This document shows positions 17,101-24,747 of a stretch of DNA of 64,000 nucleotides, one piece after another. The notes below the pieces were generated by a model. The model did not search any database. It had not been told where the DNA came from and saw nothing but the letters and a program-made list of their open reading frames with translations. Both the position numbers and the translations under genes were made by a program. The number at the start of each line of letters is the position of its first letter. Position 1 is the stretch's first letter. This stretch comes from Actinomycetaceae bacterium (GTDB taxonomy: Bacteria; Actinomycetota; Actinomycetes; Actinomycetales; Actinomycetaceae): NCBI GenBank assembly GCA_030527545.1, contig JAUNAP010000001.1:1-64000 (forward strand), in the 5' to 3' direction.

Positions 17101-18317
17101 GCGATTCCCGCTAGCGTCAACCAGATGAGCGCGCCGTTGAGGGCGACGATGAGTGCCGCAATTGCGCCCATCGTCACCTTCATCGCGACGGAGTCGACCC
17201 ATTGCCCCATGATGTCGCGTCGTGACGTGTAACGGGCGAGAGGGATGAGCGCGAAGGGAATGCCGAACGATAACGCCACCTGACTGAGCACGAGTGCCCA
17301 GGTGGGGTTCGGGTAGAGGGCGATGACGATGAGGGCCGGGATGAGGGTGATGGCGCGGCGGGCGAGGAGGGGCACCCGCACGTGCAGGAGGCCCTGCATG
17401 ATCTCCGAACCTGCGTAGGCGCCCACGGAAGTTGAGGCCAGGCCCGAAGCGAGCAGGCCGACGGCGAAGATCGCGCCGATAATCGGCCCGAGCGCGTGGG
17501 TGATGGCGGCGTGGGCGCCCTCGATCGTATCGGTGCCCTCGACGCCGCCGAGAGTGGAGGCCGCTAGGAGGAGCAGGCCGATGTTGACGGCACCGGCAAC
17601 GATGAGCGCGGCGACGACGTCGCGTCGAGTGACATGCAAAAGAAAGGCGACGTCGCGGCCGTGGTGGGCGAAACGATCGTTGACGAGGGAGGAGTGTAGG
17701 TAGATCGCGTGCGGCATGACCGTCGCGCCGAGCATCGAGGCGGCGAGGAGCACGGAGTGCGTGTCGCTTAAGCGGGGGATCAGCCCTGAGGCGATGCCGC
17801 TGGCCGAGGGTGGGGCGAGGACGAGGCCGGAGAGGAAGCCGAGCGTGATGATCGCCAGCAGGCCGCAGATGACGTATTCGAATCGGCGTTGCTGGCGCTT
17901 GTTTTGCACGGCGAGCAAGAGCATCGACGTGGCGCCTACGATGATCCCCCCTAAGAGAAGGGGCGTGTCGAAAAGGAGTTGGAGGGCGATGGCGCCCCCT
18001 ACGACTTCGGCGAGGTCGGTCGCAGCAGCAACGAGTTCGGCCTGGGCCCAAAATGCGAGTCGGGCAGACCTCGAAAGCCGAGTCCCAAGGAGTTGGGGGA
18101 GTGAGGAACCGGTAACGATGCCGAGCTTGGCGCTTTCGTATTGGATGAGCACAGCCATTGCGTTGGCGAGGACGAGCACCCACACAAGGAGATAGCCGTA
18201 GGTGGCACCGGCAGAGATGTTGGCGGCCACGTTGCCAGGGTCGACGTAGGCTACCGCCGCGACGAAGGCGGGGCCGAGTGCGGCGAAGACGCGTCGACGT
18301 GAATGGAGTGCGGACAT
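17097..18317 (-). CDS. mntH: Nramp-family divalent metal (Mn2+) transporter
   Basis: Proton-coupled Mn2+/Fe2+ importer of 406 residues with about 11 helices. Helix 1 carries the metal-binding motif DPGNVAAN and helix 6 carries MPHAIYLHS, both intact, so it should be functional. The ATG at 18317 fits the family start; an in-frame TTG at 18353 would add 12 non-conserved residues. TACTCT lies 6 nt ahead of the ATG, so the mRNA may be leaderless. A palindrome 44-57 nt upstream could be a metalloregulator site. Confidence 0.94.
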   Translation of the reverse strand: MSALHSRRRVFAALGPAFVAAVAYVDPGNVAANISAGATYGYLLVWVLVLANAMAVLIQYESAKLGIVTGSSLPQLLGTRLSRSARLAFWAQAELVAAATDLAEVVGGAIALQLLFDTPLLLGGIIVGATSMLLLAVQNKRQQRRFEYVICGLLAIITLGFLSGLVLAPPSASGIASGLIPRLSDTHSVLLAASMLGATVMPHAIYLHSSLVNDRFAHHGRDVAFLLHVTRRDVVAALIVAGAVNIGLLLLAASTLGGVEGTDTIEGAHAAITHALGPIIGAIFAVGLLASGLASTSVGAYAGSEIMQGLLHVRVPLLARRAITLIPALIVIALYPNPTWALVLSQVALSFGIPFALIPLARYTSRRDIMGQWVDSVAMKVTMGAIAALIVALNGALIWLTLAGIA

Positions 18318-18329
18318 GCCCCCAGAGTA
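18318..18329 (-). promoter_or_regulatory. Putative leaderless -10 of mntH
   Basis: Minus-strand TACTCT (18329-18324) then 6 nt (GGGGGC) and the ATG at 18317. The spacing matches the other leaderless candidates in the window. Confidence 0.4.
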
Positions 18330-18360
18330 GCCCGAGTTTGTGGGTGCCCCCAAATCAAAG

Positions 18361-18374
18361 TTCGCCTATGCGAA
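18361..18374. promoter_or_regulatory. Palindrome upstream of mntH (candidate metalloregulator operator)
   Basis: TTCGC-CTAT-GCGAA is a perfect 5-bp inverted repeat around a 4-nt centre, within an AT-rich context. It lies between mntH and the NlpC/P60 gene, 44 nt from the mntH start. Size and symmetry suit a DtxR/MntR-type dimer, but the link to Mn control is inferred only from position. Confidence 0.4.
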
Positions 18375-18409
18375 ATTACCCGCTCTCTTCTCAGAGGTTT
18401 CGAGGTGAC

Positions 18410-18415
18410 TAGAAT
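18410..18415 (+). promoter_or_regulatory. Putative -10 box of the NlpC/P60 gene
   Basis: TAGAAT predicts a start near 18422 and a leader of about 40 nt containing the GAGGAG Shine-Dalgarno (18451-18456). It supports the ATG at 18463 rather than the earlier in-frame ATG at 18418, which would lie upstream of the transcription start. Confidence 0.45.
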
Positions 18416-18462
18416 GGATGAAGCGGGTTTTTGCCGCGCGTTCTCTGTCCGAGGAGTCGATC

Positions 18463-20244
18463 ATGCTCTCACCAGCCACACGCCGTTTGACGACGCTCGC
18501 CGCGTCGTCGCTTGCCCTCCTCGCTTGTGCGTGCCCGCCGGCGCTCGCTGAGCCCGCAGACCCGGAAGCAGGAACGTCGACCGCCCCGGTGATGACGCAG
18601 TCATCCCCGTCAAGCCGGCCCTTAGCATCTGCAACCCCGCTCGAGGTGGCGACGCCGCAGGCAAAGCGAACGGTGAAGCCCTCATCTGCTGTTCTTCCCT
18701 ACACGGGGGCGACGGCGCTGCCCTCCGATCCCCGTCCGGGCAAGCTCACGGTCGGATGGAACGAGCGCTTGAGTTTCGGAGCGCGCGTGAAGGTCGGCTG
18801 GAGTTGGCCCGCCGAAGGTGTTCTCATGATGAACGACTTCACGGGCAACCGGCGCGCCGACCTGCTCACCTTCTTCATTGAGGATGACAACGTTAAGATC
18901 CGTCTCTACGAGGGCGCTTCTGGTGGGAGCGTGCGTACCGTGGGGGTCATCGGCCACGGCTGGAACGAATTTGATTACGTGACCGCCGGCGATGTTAACG
19001 CCGACGGTTATTCAGACCTCATCGGGCGCAAGGCCAATGGTGAACTGTGGCTCTACACGGCCCGGGGTAACTCGTGGTTCAACCCCGGTTACAAGATCGG
19101 CCACGGTTGGCAGGGAATGCGCACCTTGACATTCTCGCCGGCGCCTCCGGGCGGGCAGGCCTCCGTCTTGGCGACGAGCGAAGAGGGGCGACTCTACCGC
19201 TACCCGTTCGTCGATCGAAACGGCACCTTCGGCCGTTCCGTCGTCTACGGCAAGGGCTGGCGTAGTGTTTCGCGTATCCTTCCTGCGGGCGACTTGGATG
19301 GGAATGGGCAGTCCGACTTTTACGCGACCGATGTCGAGGGCAGGCTCTTGTCGTATGAGGCCAGCGCCAAAGGAGACAGCTACCGGGTCAAGCAAATCGG
19401 CAATGGCTGGAACTCGATGACGCAGATGCTCGCCGTTCCTGCGGGCTTGGGTGCCGGGATCTACGGCATCGATGCTCGTGGAGACCTCTACTTCTATCCA
19501 GTCCGTTACGTGCGTCCCGAACCGCCGAAGCCGCCATCGCCGTGGCTGCAGCCGGTGACTTCCATCACTCCGCCGGGGTGGACAGTGACTCCGCAGATGG
19601 GGTGGAACGGCACGAAGGTTCGCCAGGTGCGGCTTTCCCTCGGACAAGGTGCGCCTCTTAACGCCTCAATGACTTTTGATCGCGGTACCTATGCGGCGGT
19701 CCAACGCTTTCAGCGTCGCGCGGGCCTACGGGCGACGGGAGTTGTCGATCAAGGCACGTGGTCGCGGATGACGTCGCGTCCGTGGACCATGGACAACTGG
19801 CGGATGCCCCCGCGGGTCGGTCTCGATGCGACTCGCAGTCAACGTGTGGAGGCCATGATTTCTTTTGCTCGCCTCGCACTCGGTTCGCCCTACACGTGGG
19901 GCGGTGCGGGACCGTGGGAGGACGGCTTCGACTGCTCCGGTATGGCGTTGCAGGCGATCTACGCAGCCGGTTACGATCCGCAGCCCATCAACGTGGTTGC
20001 TCACGCTGGTCCGACCTATCGCACGTCGAAGGAGCTTTACTCGCACGCGAAGCTCGAATCGGTTCCCTTCGGCCAGCGTCAGCGCGGCGACCTTGTTTTC
20101 TGGCAGGGGCGCTACGGGATCTACCACGTCGCCGTCTATCTTGGCGATAACCAGATCATCGAGTCCTACTACGGCCACACTCGACAGAGGGCGCTCTACG
20201 ATTGGGGTCGGATCGCGCCCTACGTCAAGCGCGTCGCCCACTGA
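18463..20244 (+). CDS. Secreted NlpC/P60 hydrolase with FG-GAP-like repeats and peptidoglycan-binding domain
   Basis: Exported 593-residue cell-wall hydrolase. Residues 1-29 form a signal peptide (TTLAASSLALLACACPPALA). Residues about 80-350 hold repeated blades such as GDVNADGYSDLIG and GDLDGNGQSDFYA joined by GHGWN/GNGWN, as in VCBS/FG-GAP beta-propellers. Residues about 390-440 are a peptidoglycan-binding type 1 domain (AVQRFQRRAGLRATGVVDQG). The C-terminal NlpC/P60 domain has the catalytic cysteine in DGFDCSGM and histidine in YHVAVYLG, so it should cleave stem peptides. The next gene starts within its stop codon. Confidence 0.92.
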   Translation: MLSPATRRLTTLAASSLALLACACPPALAEPADPEAGTSTAPVMTQSSPSSRPLASATPLEVATPQAKRTVKPSSAVLPYTGATALPSDPRPGKLTVGWNERLSFGARVKVGWSWPAEGVLMMNDFTGNRRADLLTFFIEDDNVKIRLYEGASGGSVRTVGVIGHGWNEFDYVTAGDVNADGYSDLIGRKANGELWLYTARGNSWFNPGYKIGHGWQGMRTLTFSPAPPGGQASVLATSEEGRLYRYPFVDRNGTFGRSVVYGKGWRSVSRILPAGDLDGNGQSDFYATDVEGRLLSYEASAKGDSYRVKQIGNGWNSMTQMLAVPAGLGAGIYGIDARGDLYFYPVRYVRPEPPKPPSPWLQPVTSITPPGWTVTPQMGWNGTKVRQVRLSLGQGAPLNASMTFDRGTYAAVQRFQRRAGLRATGVVDQGTWSRMTSRPWTMDNWRMPPRVGLDATRSQRVEAMISFARLALGSPYTWGGAGPWEDGFDCSGMALQAIYAAGYDPQPINVVAHAGPTYRTSKELYSHAKLESVPFGQRQRGDLVFWQGRYGIYHVAVYLGDNQIIESYYGHTRQRALYDWGRIAPYVKRVAH

Positions 20245-20864
20245 TGATGCGTTCGTCTCGCGCAAAGACTCTCGCGTTTGTCGGTGCGGCGCTCGCCTGC
20301 GTTGCTGCCCTAGCGGTTGGGGTGTGGTGGGCGCTGGGCACTCCTGGTCGCGTTGATTCCGCGCCCTCGCCGCTACCGTCAGCGAGCGGACCGACCGTCG
20401 AGGCAACGGTGGGTCCGAACGCCTCCTTGCCGCCGGTTGCGGCGGGAAGTTCGGGGTGCGCACGCATGGATGAGGTCCTTAGCTCTCTCATGGGCAATCT
20501 CCCGCAGGCGCGTGCGCTCTTTGGCGCGGATGGGCGTTCGGCTTCCCGCGAGGAGCCCGATCTCTCTGCGTGGGCAGATTTTCTGGGCGCGCTCAGGGAG
20601 CACCGAGCCGAGTTCGAACAGGCGGCCGAAGGGGATCGCGAGGCCGAGCGGAGTCTCGAGGCTCTCGATACGGTGACGCGTCTACAACCCCAGCTCATTG
20701 ACGGCACGATCCCCATGTACGACGACCCCCAAGATGCTCGCGAACAGCTTGCGGCCGGGCGAACGCCTTCTCAGAGTGAGGCCTACACGCGTGCCACGCA
20801 GGATGTGAGTGTGGCTTTGGACCGGCTCGTGTGGTGCCTGCCGACGTGGCCCGTAAGCATGTAG
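20244..20864 (+). CDS. Membrane-anchored protein of unknown function
   Basis: Protein of 206 residues, family not recognised. After a short basic start it has one hydrophobic segment (TLAFVGAALACVAALAVGVWWAL), so it is a signal anchor or signal peptide. A Pro/Ser-rich linker follows, then an alpha-helical, acidic domain (about 85-206) with two cysteines (SGCARMDE and VWCLPTWP) that may form a disulfide. The ATG overlaps the stop of the NlpC/P60 gene, so the two are translationally coupled. A partner or modulator role toward the hydrolase is a context-based guess. Confidence 0.75.
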   Translation: MMRSSRAKTLAFVGAALACVAALAVGVWWALGTPGRVDSAPSPLPSASGPTVEATVGPNASLPPVAAGSSGCARMDEVLSSLMGNLPQARALFGADGRSASREEPDLSAWADFLGALREHRAEFEQAAEGDREAERSLEALDTVTRLQPQLIDGTIPMYDDPQDAREQLAAGRTPSQSEAYTRATQDVSVALDRLVWCLPTWPVSM

Positions 20865-20890
20865 CCAGCGGCAGCGTGGGTGGCGTGTGG

Positions 20891-20896
20891 CATACT
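20891..20896 (+). promoter_or_regulatory. Putative -10 box of the glycan cassette
   Basis: CATACT resembles the -10 boxes seen elsewhere in the window. It predicts a start near 20903 and a leader of about 28 nt with an AAGGAG Shine-Dalgarno before the GTG at 20931. Confidence 0.35.
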
Positions 20897-20930
20897 GGAG
20901 TGACATCTGCGTGTCGAAGGAGTTGAGACG

Positions 20931-22031
20931 GTGAGTGAACCATTGATCCCTGCGGCTCATCCGCTTGTTGGCGAGGACGAGGTCGAAGCCGTTTCTAGAG
21001 TGATTCGCTCCGGGATGCTCGCTCAGGGGCCCGAAGTGGCAGCTTTTGAGTCCGAGTTCGGTGAACAGATGGTGGACGGATGCTGTTGTGTGGCCGTCAA
21101 TTCCGGCACCGCGGCGTTGCATGTGGGTCTTCTCGCTGCTGGAATCGGACCCGGCGATGAGGTTATCGTCCCATCGTTTACGTTTGCGGCGACAGGCAAT
21201 TCCGTCGCTCTGACCGGTGCGACACCGGTCTTCGCCGATATCGAGGGAGAGTATTTCTCGCTTGACCCCGATGCGGTTGAGGCGGCGATCACGCCTAGGA
21301 CAAAGGCCATCATGCCGGTACACCTCTATGGACACCCGGCCAATATGACGAGGCTGGTCGAGATTGCCAGCCGCCACAATCTCCTACTCGCCGAGGATGC
21401 GGCGCAGGCACACGGCGCAACCTGGCAGTCCCGCCCCGTCGGCACCTTTGGATGTTTCGGCGCATTTTCGTTTTACCCGACCAAAAACATGACGTCGGGC
21501 GAGGGCGGAATGATTACGACGGCAGACGAGGATCTCGCCCAGGCGGCTGCGATGCTGCGTAATCAAGGGATGGCGAAGCGCTACGCCAATGAGGTCGTCG
21601 GCCTCAACAATCGTATGACGGACATTCACGCCGCCATCGGCCGTGTCCAGCTGAAAAAGGTTGCCCACTGGACCGCCAAGCGTCAGGAAAATGCCGCGTT
21701 TCTCACGGCGAATCTTGAAGGCGTGACGGTGCCTCAGGTCGCGCCGGAGGCCACGCACGTCTACCACCAGTACACGATTCGCGTCGAGGACGACCGCGAC
21801 GGTTTCGTCTCGGCCCTCAGGGATGAACATGGGATTGGTTCTGGCGTGTACTACCCGATCCCGAACCACCGGCTCCCCTCGCTCTCGCCCTACGCCCCAG
21901 GTCTGGATCTGCCTGAAACGGAGGCGGCGGCGCGCACCGTTGTGTCCCTGCCGGTCTACCCCTCTCTCACCGCGGGTGAGTTGGAACGCATCGCCGACGC
22001 CGTCAACGCAGTCGCCAGGGCGGGTGCCTGA
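20931..22031 (+). CDS. DegT/DnrJ/EryC1 sugar 3-aminotransferase (WbpE/WlbC-like)
   Basis: PLP aminotransferase of 366 residues of the nucleotide-sugar type. It shows NSGTAALHVGLLAAGIGPGDEV, the PSFTFAATGN loop, EDAAQAHGATWQ with the PLP aspartate, and the catalytic lysine in SFYPTKNMTSGEGG. Closest in character to enzymes that aminate C3 of UDP-3-keto-GlcNAc or its uronic acid. Its stop overlaps the oxidoreductase start (TGATG). With that gene, the acetyltransferase at 24145 and the dehydrogenase at 29412 it should complete UDP-GlcNAc(3NAc)A synthesis. The exact keto-sugar is inferred from the gene set. Confidence 0.88.
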   Translation: MSEPLIPAAHPLVGEDEVEAVSRVIRSGMLAQGPEVAAFESEFGEQMVDGCCCVAVNSGTAALHVGLLAAGIGPGDEVIVPSFTFAATGNSVALTGATPVFADIEGEYFSLDPDAVEAAITPRTKAIMPVHLYGHPANMTRLVEIASRHNLLLAEDAAQAHGATWQSRPVGTFGCFGAFSFYPTKNMTSGEGGMITTADEDLAQAAAMLRNQGMAKRYANEVVGLNNRMTDIHAAIGRVQLKKVAHWTAKRQENAAFLTANLEGVTVPQVAPEATHVYHQYTIRVEDDRDGFVSALRDEHGIGSGVYYPIPNHRLPSLSPYAPGLDLPETEAAARTVVSLPVYPSLTAGELERIADAVNAVARAGA

Positions 22032-23032
22032 TGGCTGCGCTGCGTTATGGCGTTATCGGGATCGGCTCGATGGGGCGTCACCACGTGCGTAACGTGAGGG
22101 AAACACCGGGCATTGAGCTCGTTGCGCTCGCCGATCCCAGCGGGGATCGTTTCGATGTCGCCGGTGGCCTCTCGGTTGGCGAAGGGGTAGATGACCTTAT
22201 CCGAGCCGGCATCGATGCGGCAGTCGTTGCTGTGCCGACGGTGTATCACGAGGAGACGGCGTGCGCTCTGGCCGAGGCCGGGGTTCACTGCCTCATCGAG
22301 AAGCCCCTGGCGGGCGACGTCGCCTCCGGAATGAGGATTCGCGATACGTTCGAGCATGCGGGTCTAGTCGGAGCTGTCGGCTACGTCGAGCGTTGTAACC
22401 CCGCCCTGCGAGAAATGCGCCGGCGCATCGCCGAGGGCCAGCTCGGCGAGGTGTATCAAATCGTTACGCGCCGCCAATCGCCTTTTCCCGCACGCATTTC
22501 AGACGTAGGGGTCGTCAAGGATCTCGCGACGCACGATGTTGATCTCACCGCGTGGGTTGCCGGTTCCCCCTATGAGAGGCTATCGGCGGAGGTCACACAT
22601 AGGTCGGGACGTGCCAACGAGGACATGGTCTCGGTGACGGGGCGTCTCGCCAACGGAGTTCTTGTGTCGAATCTCGTCAATTGGCTCACCCCCTTTAAAG
22701 AGCGTACGACGATCGTCACGGGTGAGAAGGGCGCCCTCGTTGCCGACACCCTCATGGGGGATCTCACCTACTACCGCAACGGCTCGATCCCAGTGGAATG
22801 GACGACGATCGCGAACTTCCGTGGCGTGTCCGAGGGTGAGGTGACGCGTTACGAAATCGATAAACGTGAGCCTCTACGCGTGGAGCACGAGAACTTCCGT
22901 GACGCGGTGCTCGGCGTGGGCGCTGAGCACGTGTCCATGGAGGAGGGGCTTCAGGCATTGAAGGTTGTCGAAGCCATTTTGGAATCCGCTGGGACGGGAC
23001 GCACGGTCACGCTTGAGGCTCCTTGCTCGTAA
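22031..23032 (+). CDS. Gfo/Idh/MocA oxidoreductase (UDP-GlcNAc 3-dehydrogenase or WbpB-like)
   Basis: NAD-dependent sugar oxidoreductase of 333 residues. The Rossmann motif is YGVIGIGSMGRHHVRN; EKPLAGDV carries the family catalytic lysine, followed by GYVERCNPA and a KDLATHDVDL active-site segment. It is expected to oxidise C3 of UDP-GlcNAc (as in methanogens) or of UDP-GlcNAc uronic acid (as in Pseudomonas), supplying the 3-keto substrate for the aminotransferase it overlaps. Its 3' end overlaps the convergent DUF2304 gene by 26 nt, marking the edge of an inverted two-gene module. Confidence 0.87.
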   Translation: MAALRYGVIGIGSMGRHHVRNVRETPGIELVALADPSGDRFDVAGGLSVGEGVDDLIRAGIDAAVVAVPTVYHEETACALAEAGVHCLIEKPLAGDVASGMRIRDTFEHAGLVGAVGYVERCNPALREMRRRIAEGQLGEVYQIVTRRQSPFPARISDVGVVKDLATHDVDLTAWVAGSPYERLSAEVTHRSGRANEDMVSVTGRLANGVLVSNLVNWLTPFKERTTIVTGEKGALVADTLMGDLTYYRNGSIPVEWTTIANFRGVSEGEVTRYEIDKREPLRVEHENFRDAVLGVGAEHVSMEEGLQALKVVEAILESAGTGRTVTLEAPCS

Positions 23033-23372
23033 CATCCGGCTCGTCGGGACGCGTGGCCTGCATGAGGGCTAGTTCGCGCGCGAGCATGGTGATCTTTCGA
23101 TCGAGGATCGCTCGGCGCTTCGCGGCGGTGACGAGGGACGCAAGGAAGCCGACGGTGACGAGATAAAACAGCAGGTCGGTGCCGCGTCCCACACCCACAA
23201 GGTGGGCGATCTGCGAGGCCAGTTCGGGCCAGAGGATGAAGAAGACCGCGATGATGGACAGAAGGGCAATCGCTACTCGTCGCAAGGCGATGTTTCGGTC
23301 GGAGACCCGCGATTTCATGAGCCCGGCGGCGACGAGACAGACGGCCAGAAGAAGAAAAATCTTGATGAGCAC
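23007..23372 (-). CDS. DUF2304 small membrane protein (GacJ-like)
   Basis: Protein of 121 residues with three hydrophobic helices (KIFLLLAVCLVAAGLM, ALLSIIAVFFILWPELAS, DLLFYLVTVGFLASLV) and a charged C-terminal tail starting KRRAILDRKITMLARE, which is typical of DUF2304. GacJ of Streptococcus pyogenes belongs to this group; it binds GacI, an undecaprenyl-phosphate GlcNAc synthase, and raises its activity. The GTG at 23372 has an AGGTGG Shine-Dalgarno and lies 8 nt after the GT2 stop, so the two form an operon. A second pair occurs at 43837-44967. Confidence 0.88.
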   Translation of the reverse strand: MLIKIFLLLAVCLVAAGLMKSRVSDRNIALRRVAIALLSIIAVFFILWPELASQIAHLVGVGRGTDLLFYLVTVGFLASLVTAAKRRAILDRKITMLARELALMQATRPDEPDVTSKEPQA

Positions 23373-23380
23373 GATGCCAC

Positions 23381-24061
23381 CTAATCGAGAATGAGGTCGG
23401 TGAGGATGTTCACTGAGTTGAGGAGACTCTGACCCTTTTGCCGAGAATAGTCCGTGTAACGAATGTGGACGGGATGCTCTGCCCACGTGAGGTTCGCTCG
23501 GGCGAGCTGGACAACGATTTCACTAGCGTGGGCCATGCCGTTGTGTTTGAGCTGGATGCTGCGAAGCGCACGGCGGGACAGAACCCGCAGTCCGTTGTGG
23601 GCGTCGGTGAGCTTGAGGCCGGTTCGCCACGTCGTCACGTGCGCGGCCGTTTTGAGCACGACGCGTTTGGCGAGGCCGGTTTCTGCTTTGCCCTGCAAGA
23701 ATCGCGAACCGAAGACGATGTCGAGTTCTTCACTGCGGGCACGCTCGACCATTGCGGCGGCGTCTTCGACGCGATGCTGACCGTCGGCATCGAAGGTGAC
23801 GACCCAGCGACAGGCGGTTTCTCGTAGCACGTAGGTGAAGCCGGTCTGCAGTGCGGCGCCCTGGCCGAGATTGATGGGGTGGGGTACGAGCGTGGCTCCC
23901 GCGCGGCGTGCAATGGCAGCGGAGTTGTCCGCCGATCCGTCGTCGACGCACACGATGTGAGGGAACGTAGGTAGTGCAGCGCGAATGACGTCGCCGATGA
24001 CCGCCGATTCGTTGTACAGGGGGATGACGAGGCAGGCGTCGGAGACGGTGGGCACAATCAT
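23381..24061 (-). CDS. GT2 polyprenyl-phosphate glycosyltransferase (DPM1/GacI-like)
   Basis: Family 2 glycosyltransferase of 226 residues with no membrane helices of its own. Motifs are VIPLYNESAVIGDVI, VDDGSADNS, the metal-binding DADGQH and FGSRFLQG, as in dolichol- and undecaprenyl-phosphate sugar synthases. The missing membrane part is probably supplied by the DUF2304 protein encoded directly downstream. It would load a sugar onto undecaprenyl phosphate at the inner face of the membrane. It runs opposite to the flanking cassette genes and has its own leaderless-type promoter. The sugar is unknown. Confidence 0.88.
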   Translation of the reverse strand: MIVPTVSDACLVIPLYNESAVIGDVIRAALPTFPHIVCVDDGSADNSAAIARRAGATLVPHPINLGQGAALQTGFTYVLRETACRWVVTFDADGQHRVEDAAAMVERARSEELDIVFGSRFLQGKAETGLAKRVVLKTAAHVTTWRTGLKLTDAHNGLRVLSRRALRSIQLKHNGMAHASEIVVQLARANLTWAEHPVHIRYTDYSRQKGQSLLNSVNILTDLILD

Positions 24062-24073
24062 GCTCCCATTATG
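24062..24073 (-). promoter_or_regulatory. Putative leaderless -10 of the inverted GT2-DUF2304 module
   Basis: Minus-strand CATAAT (24073-24068), then GGGAGC and the ATG at 24061, a 6-nt spacing. It indicates that the inverted module is transcribed independently of the surrounding cassette. Confidence 0.45.
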
Positions 24074-24108
24074 ACAGGCTGGCTAAGCGGGGAGATGGTG
24101 GAAGGCAA

Positions 24109-24114
24109 TAGACT
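24109..24114 (+). promoter_or_regulatory. Putative -10 box of the acetyltransferase gene
   Basis: TAGACT predicts a start near 24121 and a short leader with a GGAGGG Shine-Dalgarno before the ATG at 24145. It faces away from the GT2-DUF2304 promoter, so the 83-nt gap is a divergent promoter region. Confidence 0.4.
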
Positions 24115-24144
24115 AGCGCGGAGACAGCGATGGTGGAGGGACCC

Positions 24145-24747
24145 ATGGATACGATCATTGCAGATTCGGCGGACGTGTCGGACGAGGCCGAGATTGGCTC
24201 GGGGACGCGTGTATGGCATCTGGCTCAGGTGCGAGAAAACGCACGCGTTGGGCGCTCCTGCATTGTCGGGCGCGGAGCCTACATCGGGGAGGGAGTGGTC
24301 GTTGGTGACCGCTGCAAGATCCAAAATTACGCACTGGTCTACGAGCCAGCTGTCCTCGAAGACGGTGTGTTCATTGGCCCCGCGGTCACGCTGACGAACG
24401 ATCATTTTCCGCGCGCGATCAACGCCGATGGGTCGCTCAAGGACGCCAGCGACTGGGAGCCGGTGGGGGTCCGGGTGTGCACGGGTGCCTCTGTGGGAGC
24501 CCGCAGCGTATGTGTCGCTCCGGTGACGATCGGGCGGTGGGCGACGGTGGCGGCAGGTGCCGTTGTCACGAAGGATGTTCCGGATTACGCACTCGTTGCC
24601 GGTGTACCTGCCCGCCGCATCGGCTGGGTGGGACCTGCGGGTGTGCCCCTCGTGAAAGATGACGTCGACGAGTCGACCTTCGTGTGTCCGCTCACCGGTG
24701 AGCGATTCGTTGAGGAATCTGGACAGACGCTGAGGCCCGTCCGATGA
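24145..24747 (+). CDS. Left-handed beta-helix sugar N-acetyltransferase (WbpD/WlbB-like)
   Basis: Acyltransferase of 200 residues built of hexapeptide repeats (IGSGTRVWHLAQVRENARVG, IGEGVVVGDRCKIQN). The N-terminal WHLAQVRENA and central LTNDHFPRA are typical of enzymes that acetylate the 3-amino group of UDP-2-acetamido-3-amino-sugars. The ATG at 24145 follows GGAGGG; an earlier GTG/ATG extension is not conserved. The stop overlaps the next glycosyltransferase start (ATGA). It should act after the aminotransferase in UDP-GlcNAc(3NAc)A synthesis. Confidence 0.88.
   Translation: MDTIIADSADVSDEAEIGSGTRVWHLAQVRENARVGRSCIVGRGAYIGEGVVVGDRCKIQNYALVYEPAVLEDGVFIGPAVTLTNDHFPRAINADGSLKDASDWEPVGVRVCTGASVGARSVCVAPVTIGRWATVAAGAVVTKDVPDYALVAGVPARRIGWVGPAGVPLVKDDVDESTFVCPLTGERFVEESGQTLRPVR

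Noticed and set aside
16111-18183. 690-codon minus-strand ORF
   Set aside because: It lies antisense to the end of typA and in another frame of mntH, both certain genes. Its product is Arg/Pro/His-rich with no recognisable domain, as expected of a shadow ORF in high-GC DNA.
18318-18462. c-di-AMP (ydaO) riboswitch upstream of the NlpC/P60 gene
   Set aside because: Such riboswitches often precede actinobacterial wall hydrolases, but the leader after the predicted transcription start is only about 40 nt and lacks the conserved aptamer segments.
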